Positions 7,662-18,560 of a stretch of DNA of 49,025 nt are shown here, one piece after another; positions within the stretch are counted from its first letter, which is position 1, and each line of letters opens with the position of its first letter. Origin of the DNA: CAZTDU01 sp964617355. GTDB lineage: Bacteria > Pseudomonadota > Gammaproteobacteria > Burkholderiales > SG8-39. The stretch spans positions 1 through 49,025 of the forward strand of contig CAZTXP010000077.1 in the NCBI GenBank assembly GCA_964617355.1. Direction: 5' to 3'. Both the position numbers and the translations under genes were made by a program. The notes below the pieces were generated by a model. The model made no database searches. It saw nothing but the letters and a program-made list of their open reading frames with translations, and had not been told where the DNA came from.

Positions 7662-8098
7662 CGACGCGCGCGGAAGAGGCTCTTCAGTTCTTCGCCGATT
7701 GGCTGGCCGCGCAGCGGCGAACCGGGGCCGCTCTCGTACCTGCCCCACACGCGGGTCTCGGATCCAGATGCAAGCAGCGTTCCATCGGCGCGCACCACGT
7801 CGTGCGCGACGACGAAGGACTTGCCGCCCCAGCGTGCAATGCGCGAGCGCACCTCGCACCGGTCGGCCTGCTCGGCGGGATGCTTGAACTGGCATTCGGT
7901 CGCGACGAGCGGCATCGCGCGATGCTCCGCCCGCATGCGCTTCGCGCTGTATCCCACCGCATCGAAGAACGCCCAGCTCGCGGCGTCGAACCAGTGGTAG
8001 TAGGTGGGGTAGAAGATGATGCCAGCCGGATCGCAGTTGCCCCAATGGACCTGGCAGGGGAATGTCGCGACGATCGACTCGAAGCCTTCCTCGGACAT
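7658..8098 (-). CDS. Acyl-CoA thioesterase, 4-hydroxybenzoyl-CoA thioesterase type
   Basis: Single hot-dog-fold thioesterase of 146 residues that hydrolyses an acyl- or aroyl-CoA to free CoA. The signature WGNCDPAGIIFYP carries the catalytic aspartate of the 4HBT class at Asp23, followed by the YYHWFD helix. The start ATG 8098 was preferred to an ATG six bases upstream because it forms a TGATG overlap with the stop of the rhodanese gene; both genes are then translationally coupled. Aromatic CoA esters are plausible substrates given pcaHG nearby, but that is inference. Confidence 0.85.
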   Translation of the reverse strand: MSEEGFESIVATFPCQVHWGNCDPAGIIFYPTYYHWFDAASWAFFDAVGYSAKRMRAEHRAMPLVATECQFKHPAEQADRCEVRSRIARWGGKSFVVAHDVVRADGTLLASGSETRVWGRYESGPGSPLRGQPIGEELKSLFRARR

Positions 8099-8493
8099 CA
8101 GCATTGCTCCCAAGGCAAGCCGTCGAATCTCCAGCCGGCGATCGAGTTGCGCTGGTGCCGGTCGTTCAGTTCGCCCTCGAAGCCGTGCGTGACGTTGCAG
8201 ACCGCGGTGAAACCGGCACGCTCGAGGGCCTCGCCGGCCTCGGCCGAGCGATTGCCGCTGCGACAGATGAGGACGATCGGACGCTTCGCGTGGTTCGTGC
8301 CCGCAAGCTTCTTCACCTGGCCAACGAAGTGCGGGTTGATGTCCCAGTCGGGGCCGTCGTTCCACGCCACGTGGATCGCGCCCACGGGATGGCCGACGAA
8401 GAGGTACTCCATCTCGCTGCGGCAATCGATGAAGAGCGCCTCCGGATTGGCGCGAAGGAACTCGGCAGCCTGCTTGGGTTCGAAGTGATTCAT
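8098..8493 (-). CDS. Rhodanese-like domain protein
   Basis: Single-domain rhodanese (sulfurtransferase) of 131 residues. The active-site loop is CRSGNRSAE with the persulfide-forming Cys77, and the CH2-type segments FIDCRSEMEYLFVGH and GAIHVAW are intact. Proteins of this size move sulfane sulfur or act as small signalling domains; the partner is unknown. ATG 8493 matches the usual family N-terminus, whereas the in-frame ATG at 8523 would add a poorly conserved extension. A TATACT (minus strand, 8512-8517) could be its -10 box. It is divergent from metH. Confidence 0.85.
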   Translation of the reverse strand: MNHFEPKQAAEFLRANPEALFIDCRSEMEYLFVGHPVGAIHVAWNDGPDWDINPHFVGQVKKLAGTNHAKRPIVLICRSGNRSAEAGEALERAGFTAVCNVTHGFEGELNDRHQRNSIAGWRFDGLPWEQC

Positions 8494-8527
8494 GGCGTCT
8501 CTCGCGTCGCCAGTATATCGCAAGCAT

Positions 8528-8556
8528 TTGACGTATCAGCGTTTTTCATCCAGAAT
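8528..8556 (+). promoter_or_regulatory. Putative metH promoter
   Basis: TTGACG (8528-8533) and CAGAAT (8551-8556) are 17 bp apart, an acceptable sigma-70 promoter. Transcription would start near 8563, placing the hairpins and terminator before metH inside the transcript. Confidence 0.5.
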
Positions 8557-8562
8557 ACGAGT

Positions 8563-8709
8563 CGGCGCCGATTTGTGTTCGGCTTGCGGGCGCCCAGCCT
8601 GCCGCCCATGCGGCAGCGCAAAAACAAGTGCCGCTAAAGAGACGCGCTGCGGGCCCGTTTCTGGCGAAAGCTGAACGGGCTTTTTTGTTTGTTGATTGCC
8701 GGATTGGAA
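8563..8709 (+). promoter_or_regulatory. Structured metH leader, candidate attenuator or riboswitch
   Basis: About 147 nt of leader RNA that can form consecutive hairpins. P1 is GCCGA/TCGGC (8567-8571 with 8579-8583). P2 is TTGCG/CGCAA (8584-8588 with 8617-8621) enclosing a perfect CTGCCGC/GCGGCAG stem (8599-8605 with 8610-8616). The intrinsic terminator follows. GCGGGC (8586-8591) can instead pair with GCCCGT (8653-8658), the 5' arm of the terminator, and this would break the P2 base: the on/off logic of an attenuator. I could not match it to the SAH, SAM or cobalamin riboswitch consensus. No other plus-strand gene lies upstream that the terminator could serve. Confidence 0.5.
8653..8690 (+). 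terminator. Intrinsic terminator in the metH leader
   Basis: GCCCGTT (8653-8659) pairs perfectly with AACGGGC (8674-8680); an inner TGGC-GAAA-GCTG tetraloop hairpin extends the stem. A T6 run (8681-8686) and a further GTTT follow. It ends only about 20 nt before the metH ATG and sits between divergent genes, so it should act on the metH transcript itself. Confidence 0.8.
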
Positions 8710-12432
<3,723 letters not shown>

Positions 12433-12464
12433 TCGCGCCGGTTTCACTCAAGGACACGAAGATC

Positions 12465-12569
12465 ATGGGCAAGGGCGACAAGCGCACGCGCAAGGGCAAG
12501 ATCTACAAGGGCAGCTACGGCAAGAAGCGGCCGCAGCGCACGCCGAAGAAGAAGGCCGTCAAGAAGTAG
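12465..12569 (+). CDS. 30S ribosomal protein THX
   Basis: A 34-residue, extremely basic protein beginning MGKGDKRTRKGKIYKGSYGK, the hallmark of bacterial ribosomal protein THX (bTHX), which sits at the top of the 30S head in Thermus and stabilises it. The rest is Lys/Arg/Pro tail. It was found by reading the short gap between metH and the DUF423 gene. An AAGGACACGAAG stretch upstream can serve as ribosome site. It has its own TATAAT inside the metH stop. Confidence 0.9.
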   Translation: MGKGDKRTRKGKIYKGSYGKKRPQRTPKKKAVKK

Positions 12570-12586
12570 GCGGAGCGCGGGCACGC

Positions 12587-12967
12587 GTGAACTCGCCCGC
12601 GAAACTGTTCATCGCGCTCGGCGCACTGCTCTGTGCAGGAGCGGTCGGCGCAGGCGCGTTCGGCGCGCACGCCCTCAAGGCGCGGCTCGCGCCGGAACTG
12701 CTCGCCGTGTACCGCACGGCGGTCGAATACCACTTCTATCACGCGCTCGGGCTCGTGCTGGTCGGCTGCATCGTGTCGCGCATGGCCGACGCGAGCTTCG
12801 CCATCGCATCGGGGTGGGTGATGCTGGCCGGCATAGCGCTCTTTTCCGGCAGCCTGTACATGCTTGCAATTACCGGCACCCGTTGGCTCGGCGCCGTGAC
12901 CCCGCTCGGCGGCCTCGCCTTCATCGTGGCGTGGGTGTTACTCGCCGTTGCCGCATTGCGCGGCTAG
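12587..12967 (+). CDS. DUF423 family inner-membrane protein
   Basis: Small hydrophobic protein of 126 residues with about four predicted membrane helices, and the DUF423 pattern GAFGAHALKARL followed by TAVEYHFYHALGL and a terminal GGLAFIVAWVLL helix. Function is unknown for the family (E. coli YgdD). The start is GTG 12587, preceded by GGCGGAG; no ATG is available upstream in frame. Its last 30 bases overlap the end of the convergent G3E-like gene. Confidence 0.85.
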   Translation: MNSPAKLFIALGALLCAGAVGAGAFGAHALKARLAPELLAVYRTAVEYHFYHALGLVLVGCIVSRMADASFAIASGWVMLAGIALFSGSLYMLAITGTRWLGAVTPLGGLAFIVAWVLLAVAALRG

Positions 12968-13300
12968 CGAAACCGGCCCCGCGTCCTTCAGGTATCGCGA
13001 CAGCGGTTCTCGCCCGAGCACCGCGGCAAGTTCCGTGGCGTGCGAGGGATCCGGGATCTCGATGTAGATGCGCTCGGGCCGGTGCGCGCGAACGTGACGC
13101 GCCAGCGAGACTTCCAGCGCGACCCGGCCGGTACAGCAGGGACAGCCCGGAGGCAGTGACAGCAGGTTCGGCAATTCGCGCGACCGCACCCGGACGAGTC
13201 CGAGGCTTCGCGGGTCCAGCCCGACCCGCTCGGCGATGGCGCGGCTTGCCGCACCACAGACCGCATGCACCGGGATGCGGTCGTCGCGGGGCTCAGCCAT
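12938..13300 (-). CDS. Small G3E/CobW-like protein with degenerate P-loop
   Basis: 120 residues. The stretch PGCPCCTGRVALEVSLARH followed by PERIYIEIPDPSH resembles the metal-binding CxCC motif and following strand of G3E GTPases (CobW, YjiA). The matching N-terminal region IPVHAVCGAASRAI, where GxxxxGK(S/T) should lie, has no P-loop glycine-lysine pattern, so GTP binding looks lost. ATG 13300 overlaps the ntrX stop by 8 nt and is better than a TTG 15 bases upstream. It is the last gene of the def-fmt-rsmB-ntrYX operon. Function unknown; a metal-related or relic role is possible. Confidence 0.6.
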   Translation of the reverse strand: MAEPRDDRIPVHAVCGAASRAIAERVGLDPRSLGLVRVRSRELPNLLSLPPGCPCCTGRVALEVSLARHVRAHRPERIYIEIPDPSHATELAAVLGREPLSRYLKDAGPVSLAAQCGNGE

Positions 13301-14540
13301 CCTCGCGCCGGCCAAGCGACACCCCGAGCGCCTTGAGCTTGCGGTACAGGTGGGTGCGTTCCAGCCCGGAACGATCCGCGACCCGGGACATGGAGCCGTG
13401 CTCCTGTTCCAGCAGGCGCTCGAAATAGAGTCGCTCGAACGCGTCGCGTGCCTCGCGATAGGGTCCGTCGAGCGGCAGGTCGACCGACGGAGCGGGCGCT
13501 GCGTCCCCGGCGAACACGCGCTCGACGTCCGCGAGCTGCAGTTCCTCGTCGAGCCCGCTCATGGCCATGTTCTTCACCGCCCATTCCAGCTCGGCGATGT
13601 TGCCCGCCCAAGGCCGATGCCGCAGCGCGTTCAACGCGGAAGTCGAGAACTTGCGGGGCGGGCAGGTACGGGACTCGACGAGCTGCGCGAGCATCAGCGA
13701 CGCGAGATCCGGCACGTCCTCGGCGAACTCGCGCAGCGGCGGCAGGCGCAGCGAGAGCTCGGACAGGCGGTTCGCGAGCTCGGGCTCGAACTCGTGCTGC
13801 GCGACCAGCGCCTTCGGTTCCAGGGAGGCGTACGACACGATCCGGACCTTCGCCGCCGGCGCGCGATCGAGCGCGAACATCGCGTTGCGCCGCTCGTTGC
13901 GGCCGAACTTGCCGAGGTCGGCGAGGAACAGCACCCCCCCCGACGCGCGGGCGAGGAGGTCGGCCGGCGGCTCGGAGCCCAGCGTATCGCCCGTCACGAA
14001 TGGAGCACCGGGCCCGCAGGCAAAGCGGGCAAAGAGGTCGGCGCGCATCCCGGGCTCGCCGCGCAGCAGCAGTGGCGCGACTGACTGCGCCAGCTGCTGC
14101 AAGCGCCGCTTCACGTCGACGAGCGCGGCAGAGCGGCCGATCGCGGCGAGCGACAAAACGGTCGCGGGCGGCGCATCCTGGTTGCGCAGGGCACGCTTCA
14201 CGGTCGCGATCAGCCGCTGCAGGGCGATCGGCTTCTCGAGATAGTCGAGCGCGCCGATGCGAGTGGCCTCGATCGCGGTCTCGATCGTGCCGTGTCCCGA
14301 CATCATCACCACCGGCATGGTGAGCTGCCCGGAAGCGGCCCACTCCTTGAGCAGAGAGATGCCATCGGTGTCGGGCATCCAGATGTCGAGCAGGACGAGG
14401 TCCGGGCGCTGCGCCTCGCGATGGCGCCGGGCGGCGCCGGCGTTCTCGGCCACCAGCACCTCGTGCCCTTCGTCGGCAAGGATTTCCGAGAGCAGCTCCC
14501 GGATGCCGATCTCGTCGTCCACTACAAGGATCTTCGCCAT
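13293..14540 (-). CDS. ntrX: NtrX-type response regulator with decayed AAA+ domain
   Basis: Partner regulator of NtrY, 415 residues. The receiver (1-120) has the acidic pair Asp8/Asp9, phospho-acceptor Asp52 (LLDIWMPD) and Lys103. The central region (about 134-328) is recognisably derived from the sigma-54 activator AAA+ domain, but Walker A reads GEPGMRAD (161-168) without the lysine, the stretch holding the GAFTGA loop is missing, and Walker B reads LFLADLG. RLPPLREFAEDVPDL and RPWAGNIAELEWAV are conserved. The C-terminal Fis-type helix-turn-helix (MSRVADRSGLERTHLYRKLKALG region) is intact. It should bind DNA but not remodel sigma-54 polymerase. Starts 19 nt after ntrY. Confidence 0.85.
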   Translation of the reverse strand: MAKILVVDDEIGIRELLSEILADEGHEVLVAENAGAARRHREAQRPDLVLLDIWMPDTDGISLLKEWAASGQLTMPVVMMSGHGTIETAIEATRIGALDYLEKPIALQRLIATVKRALRNQDAPPATVLSLAAIGRSAALVDVKRRLQQLAQSVAPLLLRGEPGMRADLFARFACGPGAPFVTGDTLGSEPPADLLARASGGVLFLADLGKFGRNERRNAMFALDRAPAAKVRIVSYASLEPKALVAQHEFEPELANRLSELSLRLPPLREFAEDVPDLASLMLAQLVESRTCPPRKFSTSALNALRHRPWAGNIAELEWAVKNMAMSGLDEELQLADVERVFAGDAAPAPSVDLPLDGPYREARDAFERLYFERLLEQEHGSMSRVADRSGLERTHLYRKLKALGVSLGRREDG

Positions 14541-14559
14541 CGTCGCACCCGTCTCCGAT

Positions 14560-16677
14560 TCAAGCCGCTCGCGCCGCCTGCACTGCGGGCAGCCGCACGC
14601 TGACCGTCGCGCCGCCGCCGGCGCCATTCTCGATCGCGATCGCGCCGCGATGCTCGTCCACGATCTTCTTGACGATCGCCAGTCCCAGCCCGGTGCCGCG
14701 GGGCTTCGTGGTCACGTAGGGCTCGAAGATCCGGGCCATGAGTTCCGCGGGAAAGCCAGTGCCGTTGTCGGTGACGCTCAGGCGCACCTCGTCGCCGACG
14801 ACCTGCGTGCGGACCTCGATCTGGGGATCCGGCCGGCCTGCAAGTGCATCCTGGGCGTTCTGCACGAGGTTGTGGATCACTTGCCGGATCTGCGCCGAAT
14901 CCGCGCGCACGGTCGGCAGTCCGGGATCGAGGCGGCGCACCAGCGCCAGGCCGGGGTTCTCGTACAGCGACAGCACCTCGGCGAGCAGCGCATTGAGGTC
15001 GAGGACCCCCAGCACCGGGGCCGGCAGCTTGGCGTAGTCACGGAAGTCGTCGACCATGCTCTTCAGCGCCTGGACCTGGTTGACGATGGTGCGCGTCGAA
15101 CGGCGCAGGATTTCCGCATCGTCCTTGGGCAGCCGGTCGGCGAGCTTCATCTCGAGTCGTTCGGCCGATAGCTGGATCGGGGTCAGCGGATTCTTGATCT
15201 CGTGCGCAAGCCGTCGTGCCACTTCCGCCCACGCAGTCGCGCGCTGGGCGTGGATCAGCTGCGTGATGTCGTCGAAGACCAGCACGTATCCGCCGCCGGA
15301 GCCCACCGGCAGCCCGCTGCCGCGCGCCAGCAGCGTCTTGCCAGTGTTCGCGAGGGAGTGCTCCAGCTGCCAAGTCTTCTCGCCCGAGGCGACGAACTGC
15401 TCGCGCACGGCCTGCGCGAAGGCTTCCAGCGTGCCGCGCCAAGCCTCGAGTGGCTGGCCCGCCGTCGCCGCCACCTCGGCGCCGAGGATCGCCTCCGCAC
15501 TGTGGTTCGCGAGCTGCAGCCGCAACGCACCATCGAACACCAGCGCACCGGAAGACAGGTTCGCGAGGATGTTCTCCAGGTGCGCGCGCGCGGCCTCGAT
15601 CTGCGCCCGGTTGGCCTCGACGGCGCGTCGGGCTTCGTCCAGCTGGCGGGTCATCGAGTTGAAGGACTCGGTGAGGACGCCGAGTTCGTCGCGGCTGGTC
15701 ACCGCGGTCTGGCGCGAGAAGTCGCCGCTCGCCACCGCCTGCGTCGCCTCGGCGAGCTTCGCCAGCGGGTCCGAAAGACGCGCCGACAGGATCGCCGCGA
15801 GCGCGATGGCGACGAACAGTGCCATGACGAGCGCCAGCGTCAGCGTGACGATGTAGATGCGCTTCAAGCCCTGCCGGGAAAGCGCGAGCTCGCGATAGTC
15901 CCGGTATGCGCCTTCGACGACTTCGGCGTTGCGGGCGAGCGTTTCGGGCACATTCTTGCGCAGCTGGAGGTAGCGAGGTTCCTCGCCCAGCCCCCCGCCG
16001 GGGATGGGCAGCACGACGCGCAAGGCCATGGCGCGCCCGGAGTGGGCATCGATGAAGGCGTAGCCGCGGCTGCTGCGAGCCTGCCGCAGGACCTGCGCCG
16101 AGGGGAGCTCCGGCACGAGCTGCGAGAGATCCGCGCTCGCGCTCGCGACCACCTTGCCGCTCGCCGTGACGACGACCGCGTCCTGCGCGTCGGCGCGCTC
16201 GCGCAAGCGGTTGAGCTGCACCATCTGCTGCGCGGCGCTGCGATCGGCGAGCTCGTCGACCATCGCGCGGCCCTTGGCGTTCAATTCGGAGAGCATCTGG
16301 TCGATCGCGGACTGTCCAAGGCTGATGCCACCCTCCAACGCTGCGTCAACCTTGACGTCGAACCAGGACTCGACCGATTTCGCGAGGAACTGCACCGACA
16401 CCGTGTAGACCAGGAGGCCCGGAGCGACCGCCATCGCGCCAAGCAGAACCAGCAGCCGCAACGTCAGGCGGGAACCGAACACGCGGGCCTTGTATCGACG
16501 CCAGACGCCGACCAGCTGCCAGACGACGAGCGCCGCGAGAAGCGTGGCGAGCGCGGCGTTCAGGACAACCAGCAGCGGATAGTGCTGCGAGAAGAGCGTG
16601 GTATTCGCGCTCGCCGACGCCAGGAGGAAGAGGAGCACGCCCGCGAGCGCGGACCCGACGAGGAGCAGGATCCTCAC
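14560..16677 (-). CDS. ntrY: NtrY-type membrane sensor histidine kinase
   Basis: 705-residue kinase: N-terminal membrane segments (about residues 2-24, 35-57 and 75-95), a periplasmic sensor loop, another membrane helix near 300, a HAMP domain (RLSDPLAKLAEATQAVASGDF), a PAS domain, then HisKA with His492 in RRLAHEIKNPLTPIQ and the HATPase boxes NLVQNAQDAL, DNGTGFP and GTGLGLAI. It phosphorylates NtrX; in related bacteria the pair responds to nitrogen or redox state. The start is GTG 16677, overlapping the DUF4390 stop as GTGA; an extended upstream frame would run through that gene. Confidence 0.93.
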   Translation of the reverse strand: MRILLLVGSALAGVLLFLLASASANTTLFSQHYPLLVVLNAALATLLAALVVWQLVGVWRRYKARVFGSRLTLRLLVLLGAMAVAPGLLVYTVSVQFLAKSVESWFDVKVDAALEGGISLGQSAIDQMLSELNAKGRAMVDELADRSAAQQMVQLNRLRERADAQDAVVVTASGKVVASASADLSQLVPELPSAQVLRQARSSRGYAFIDAHSGRAMALRVVLPIPGGGLGEEPRYLQLRKNVPETLARNAEVVEGAYRDYRELALSRQGLKRIYIVTLTLALVMALFVAIALAAILSARLSDPLAKLAEATQAVASGDFSRQTAVTSRDELGVLTESFNSMTRQLDEARRAVEANRAQIEAARAHLENILANLSSGALVFDGALRLQLANHSAEAILGAEVAATAGQPLEAWRGTLEAFAQAVREQFVASGEKTWQLEHSLANTGKTLLARGSGLPVGSGGGYVLVFDDITQLIHAQRATAWAEVARRLAHEIKNPLTPIQLSAERLEMKLADRLPKDDAEILRRSTRTIVNQVQALKSMVDDFRDYAKLPAPVLGVLDLNALLAEVLSLYENPGLALVRRLDPGLPTVRADSAQIRQVIHNLVQNAQDALAGRPDPQIEVRTQVVGDEVRLSVTDNGTGFPAELMARIFEPYVTTKPRGTGLGLAIVKKIVDEHRGAIAIENGAGGGATVSVRLPAVQAARAA

Positions 16678-17282
16678 TTGTCCGCCCCCTTCTCGGGTTC
16701 TTCGCGCTTCGCGTCGGGCATGGCCGGCACGGGCCGGAAAGTGAATCGCTTCCATGTCGACTCGAGTCGCCATTCACGGCTGGTGAGCGCACTGACCTGG
16801 AAGGGCTTGGGCATCAGGCCGAGGTCCAGCCGCATGCGGATCGCGGCGTCATACGGCGTGTCCTGCAGCGCGACGGACCGATCCACCACCGCCCAGCCTC
16901 GAAGCCTGCGCAGCACCGCGAGCGCCTCGTCGAGCGTGGCGAAGCTCTGCTGCACGACACCGGCGGCCAGGCGGAACTGGCGCGACAACGCGTGATAAGA
17001 CAGCTTCACCGTGTGCCGGCGCACCAGTGTTTTCTCGTCGAACCAGTACCAGCGGGGACGGGTAAGTTCGAACTCGTATGCGAAGTAGAGCGCGACGCCG
17101 CCGCGCACCGCCTCTTCGAGGCGTGGGTTGAACTCGAACGCGAAGTCGGCCTGCAGGGCGTAGCCCTCGTCGACCTGCTCCAGTCGGACGTCCCGCACTT
17201 CGATGTCGTCGGCGCGCGCGAGCGTCGCCGCGAGCACCACGAGGAAGGCAACGAGAACCCGCGAGAGGCGCATCTGCGCCAT
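16674..17282 (-). CDS. DUF4390 domain exported protein
   Basis: 202 residues with a signal peptide (about 1-24, LVVLAATLARA then DDIEVRD) and the DUF4390 body, including LYFAYEFELTRPRWYWFDEK and LSYHALSRQFRL. It should be periplasmic or lipid-anchored; no lipobox Cys is visible, and its function is unknown. It is conserved between rsmB and ntrY in betaproteobacteria, so it may work with the NtrY sensor loop. ATG 17282 follows the rsmB stop directly; ATG 17273 is an alternative. Neither has a strong ribosome site, consistent with translational coupling. Confidence 0.85.
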   Translation of the reverse strand: MAQMRLSRVLVAFLVVLAATLARADDIEVRDVRLEQVDEGYALQADFAFEFNPRLEEAVRGGVALYFAYEFELTRPRWYWFDEKTLVRRHTVKLSYHALSRQFRLAAGVVQQSFATLDEALAVLRRLRGWAVVDRSVALQDTPYDAAIRMRLDLGLMPKPFQVSALTSREWRLESTWKRFTFRPVPAMPDAKREEPEKGADK

Positions 17283-18560
17283 TCAGGCAGCGCGACCGAG
17301 GCGCGCGTGGAAGAAGCCGTCGCGATCCGGACCGGGGGGCAGGGCCGGCGGCTGTCCGTCCGGCAACGCGAGCAGCCGCGCCTCGCGCGTCCGGCCGCAG
17401 AACGCTTCGACCACGGCTTCGTTCTCCTCGGGAAACACGGAACACGTGACGTACAACAATGTACCACCCGGCGCGAGCAGCCGCCAAAGCGCATCGAGGA
17501 TCGCGCCCTGCTTCGCGGCGAACCGCTCGAGGTCGCCGGGACGCCGCAACCACTTGATGTCCGGATGGCGGCGCACGACCCCGCTTCCGCTGCAGGGCAC
17601 GTCGGCGAGGATGCGATCGAAGACACGTCCGTCCCACCAGTCGCCGGGACGCGTGCAATCGGCCGCGCGAACATCCGCACGCAGTCGAAGGCGCTCCAGG
17701 TTCTGGCGAACGCGCACCACGCGTTCGCCATCCACGTCGAGCGCAAGCATCCGGACGTCAGAGAGTTCCAGCAGGTGGGCGCACTTGCCCCCGGGCGCCG
17801 CGCAGGCGTCGAGGACCGACATGCCGTCCTGCACCTCCAGCAGCGGTGCCGTGCGTTGCGCGCCGGCGTCTTGCACGGAGACGTCCCCCGCGTCGAACCC
17901 GGGAAGCCTGTCGACCGGGCAGGGCGCATGAAGGCGCAATGCGGATTCGCCCACGATCGTCGCGTCCAGCCCTGCGTCGCGCAACCTGCCGAGATACTCT
18001 TCCGTGGTCGCGCGTCGCCGGTTCACGCGCAGGCTCATGGGCGGTGGCTTGTTTCCTGCGGCAAGGATGCGCTCCCAATCGTCCGGCCAGGCGTCTCGCA
18101 ATGCGTCGATCCACCACGCCGGGTGCTGCAAGCGAGCCTCTTCCCGCCGGGCAATCGTCGCTTCTAGCGAGGCGCGCTCGCGCAGGTAGCGGCGCAGGAG
18201 CGCGTTCACGAAACCCTTGGCTTGCGCCTTCCCCAACGCCTCGCAGGCGCGCACCGACTGGTCGACCACCGTGTAGTCCGCGTAGCGGCCACACTCGAGC
18301 GCATACAGCGAGCACCAGAGCAGGGCCTCGACCAATGGATCGACCTGTCCCTTCGCGGCGAGTGCCCGGGTGATCGCCGGCATTCGGCCGTAGGCTCTCA
18401 GCGTGCCATGGGCCAGATCCAGGAGTGCTGCGCGCGACGATGGTGCGGCGGCGGCATCAACCTTGGGGTATCCAGAGGCGAGGCTCCGGCCTCGGGCGAC
18501 CGCGCCGACGGCAATCGCAGCATCGCGCAGCGATGCATGCAGGCTCGTGCCCTGGTTCAC
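17283..18560 (-). CDS. rsmB: 16S rRNA (cytosine-967 C5) methyltransferase
   Basis: 425 residues (E. coli 429). The NusB-like N-terminal domain covers about 1-150 and the SAM methyltransferase domain follows. SAM motif DACAAPGGKCAHLLEL, the Cys motif ADVPCSGSGVVRRHPDIKW and the second catalytic Cys in TCSVFPEENEAVVEAF are intact, so both cysteines needed for C5 methylation are present. The start is GTG 18560, overlapping the fmt stop (GTGA). The long upstream frame is only a shadow of fmt. Confidence 0.95.
   Translation of the reverse strand: MNQGTSLHASLRDAAIAVGAVARGRSLASGYPKVDAAAAPSSRAALLDLAHGTLRAYGRMPAITRALAAKGQVDPLVEALLWCSLYALECGRYADYTVVDQSVRACEALGKAQAKGFVNALLRRYLRERASLEATIARREEARLQHPAWWIDALRDAWPDDWERILAAGNKPPPMSLRVNRRRATTEEYLGRLRDAGLDATIVGESALRLHAPCPVDRLPGFDAGDVSVQDAGAQRTAPLLEVQDGMSVLDACAAPGGKCAHLLELSDVRMLALDVDGERVVRVRQNLERLRLRADVRAADCTRPGDWWDGRVFDRILADVPCSGSGVVRRHPDIKWLRRPGDLERFAAKQGAILDALWRLLAPGGTLLYVTCSVFPEENEAVVEAFCGRTREARLLALPDGQPPALPPGPDRDGFFHARLGRAA

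Noticed and set aside
8608..8637. Leader peptide MRQRKNKCR before metH
   Set aside because: The ATG lies in the hairpin loop with no Shine-Dalgarno, and the peptide has no extra Met codon to sense methionine supply.
8640..8680. SAH riboswitch resemblance (GACGCGCTGC near metH)
   Set aside because: Only one short segment resembles the consensus; the conserved partner strand and pseudoknot elements are not present.
14257..16995. Long plus-strand open frames opposite ntrY and ntrX
   Set aside because: They are GC-rich antisense shadows; the minus-strand genes show family motifs throughout.
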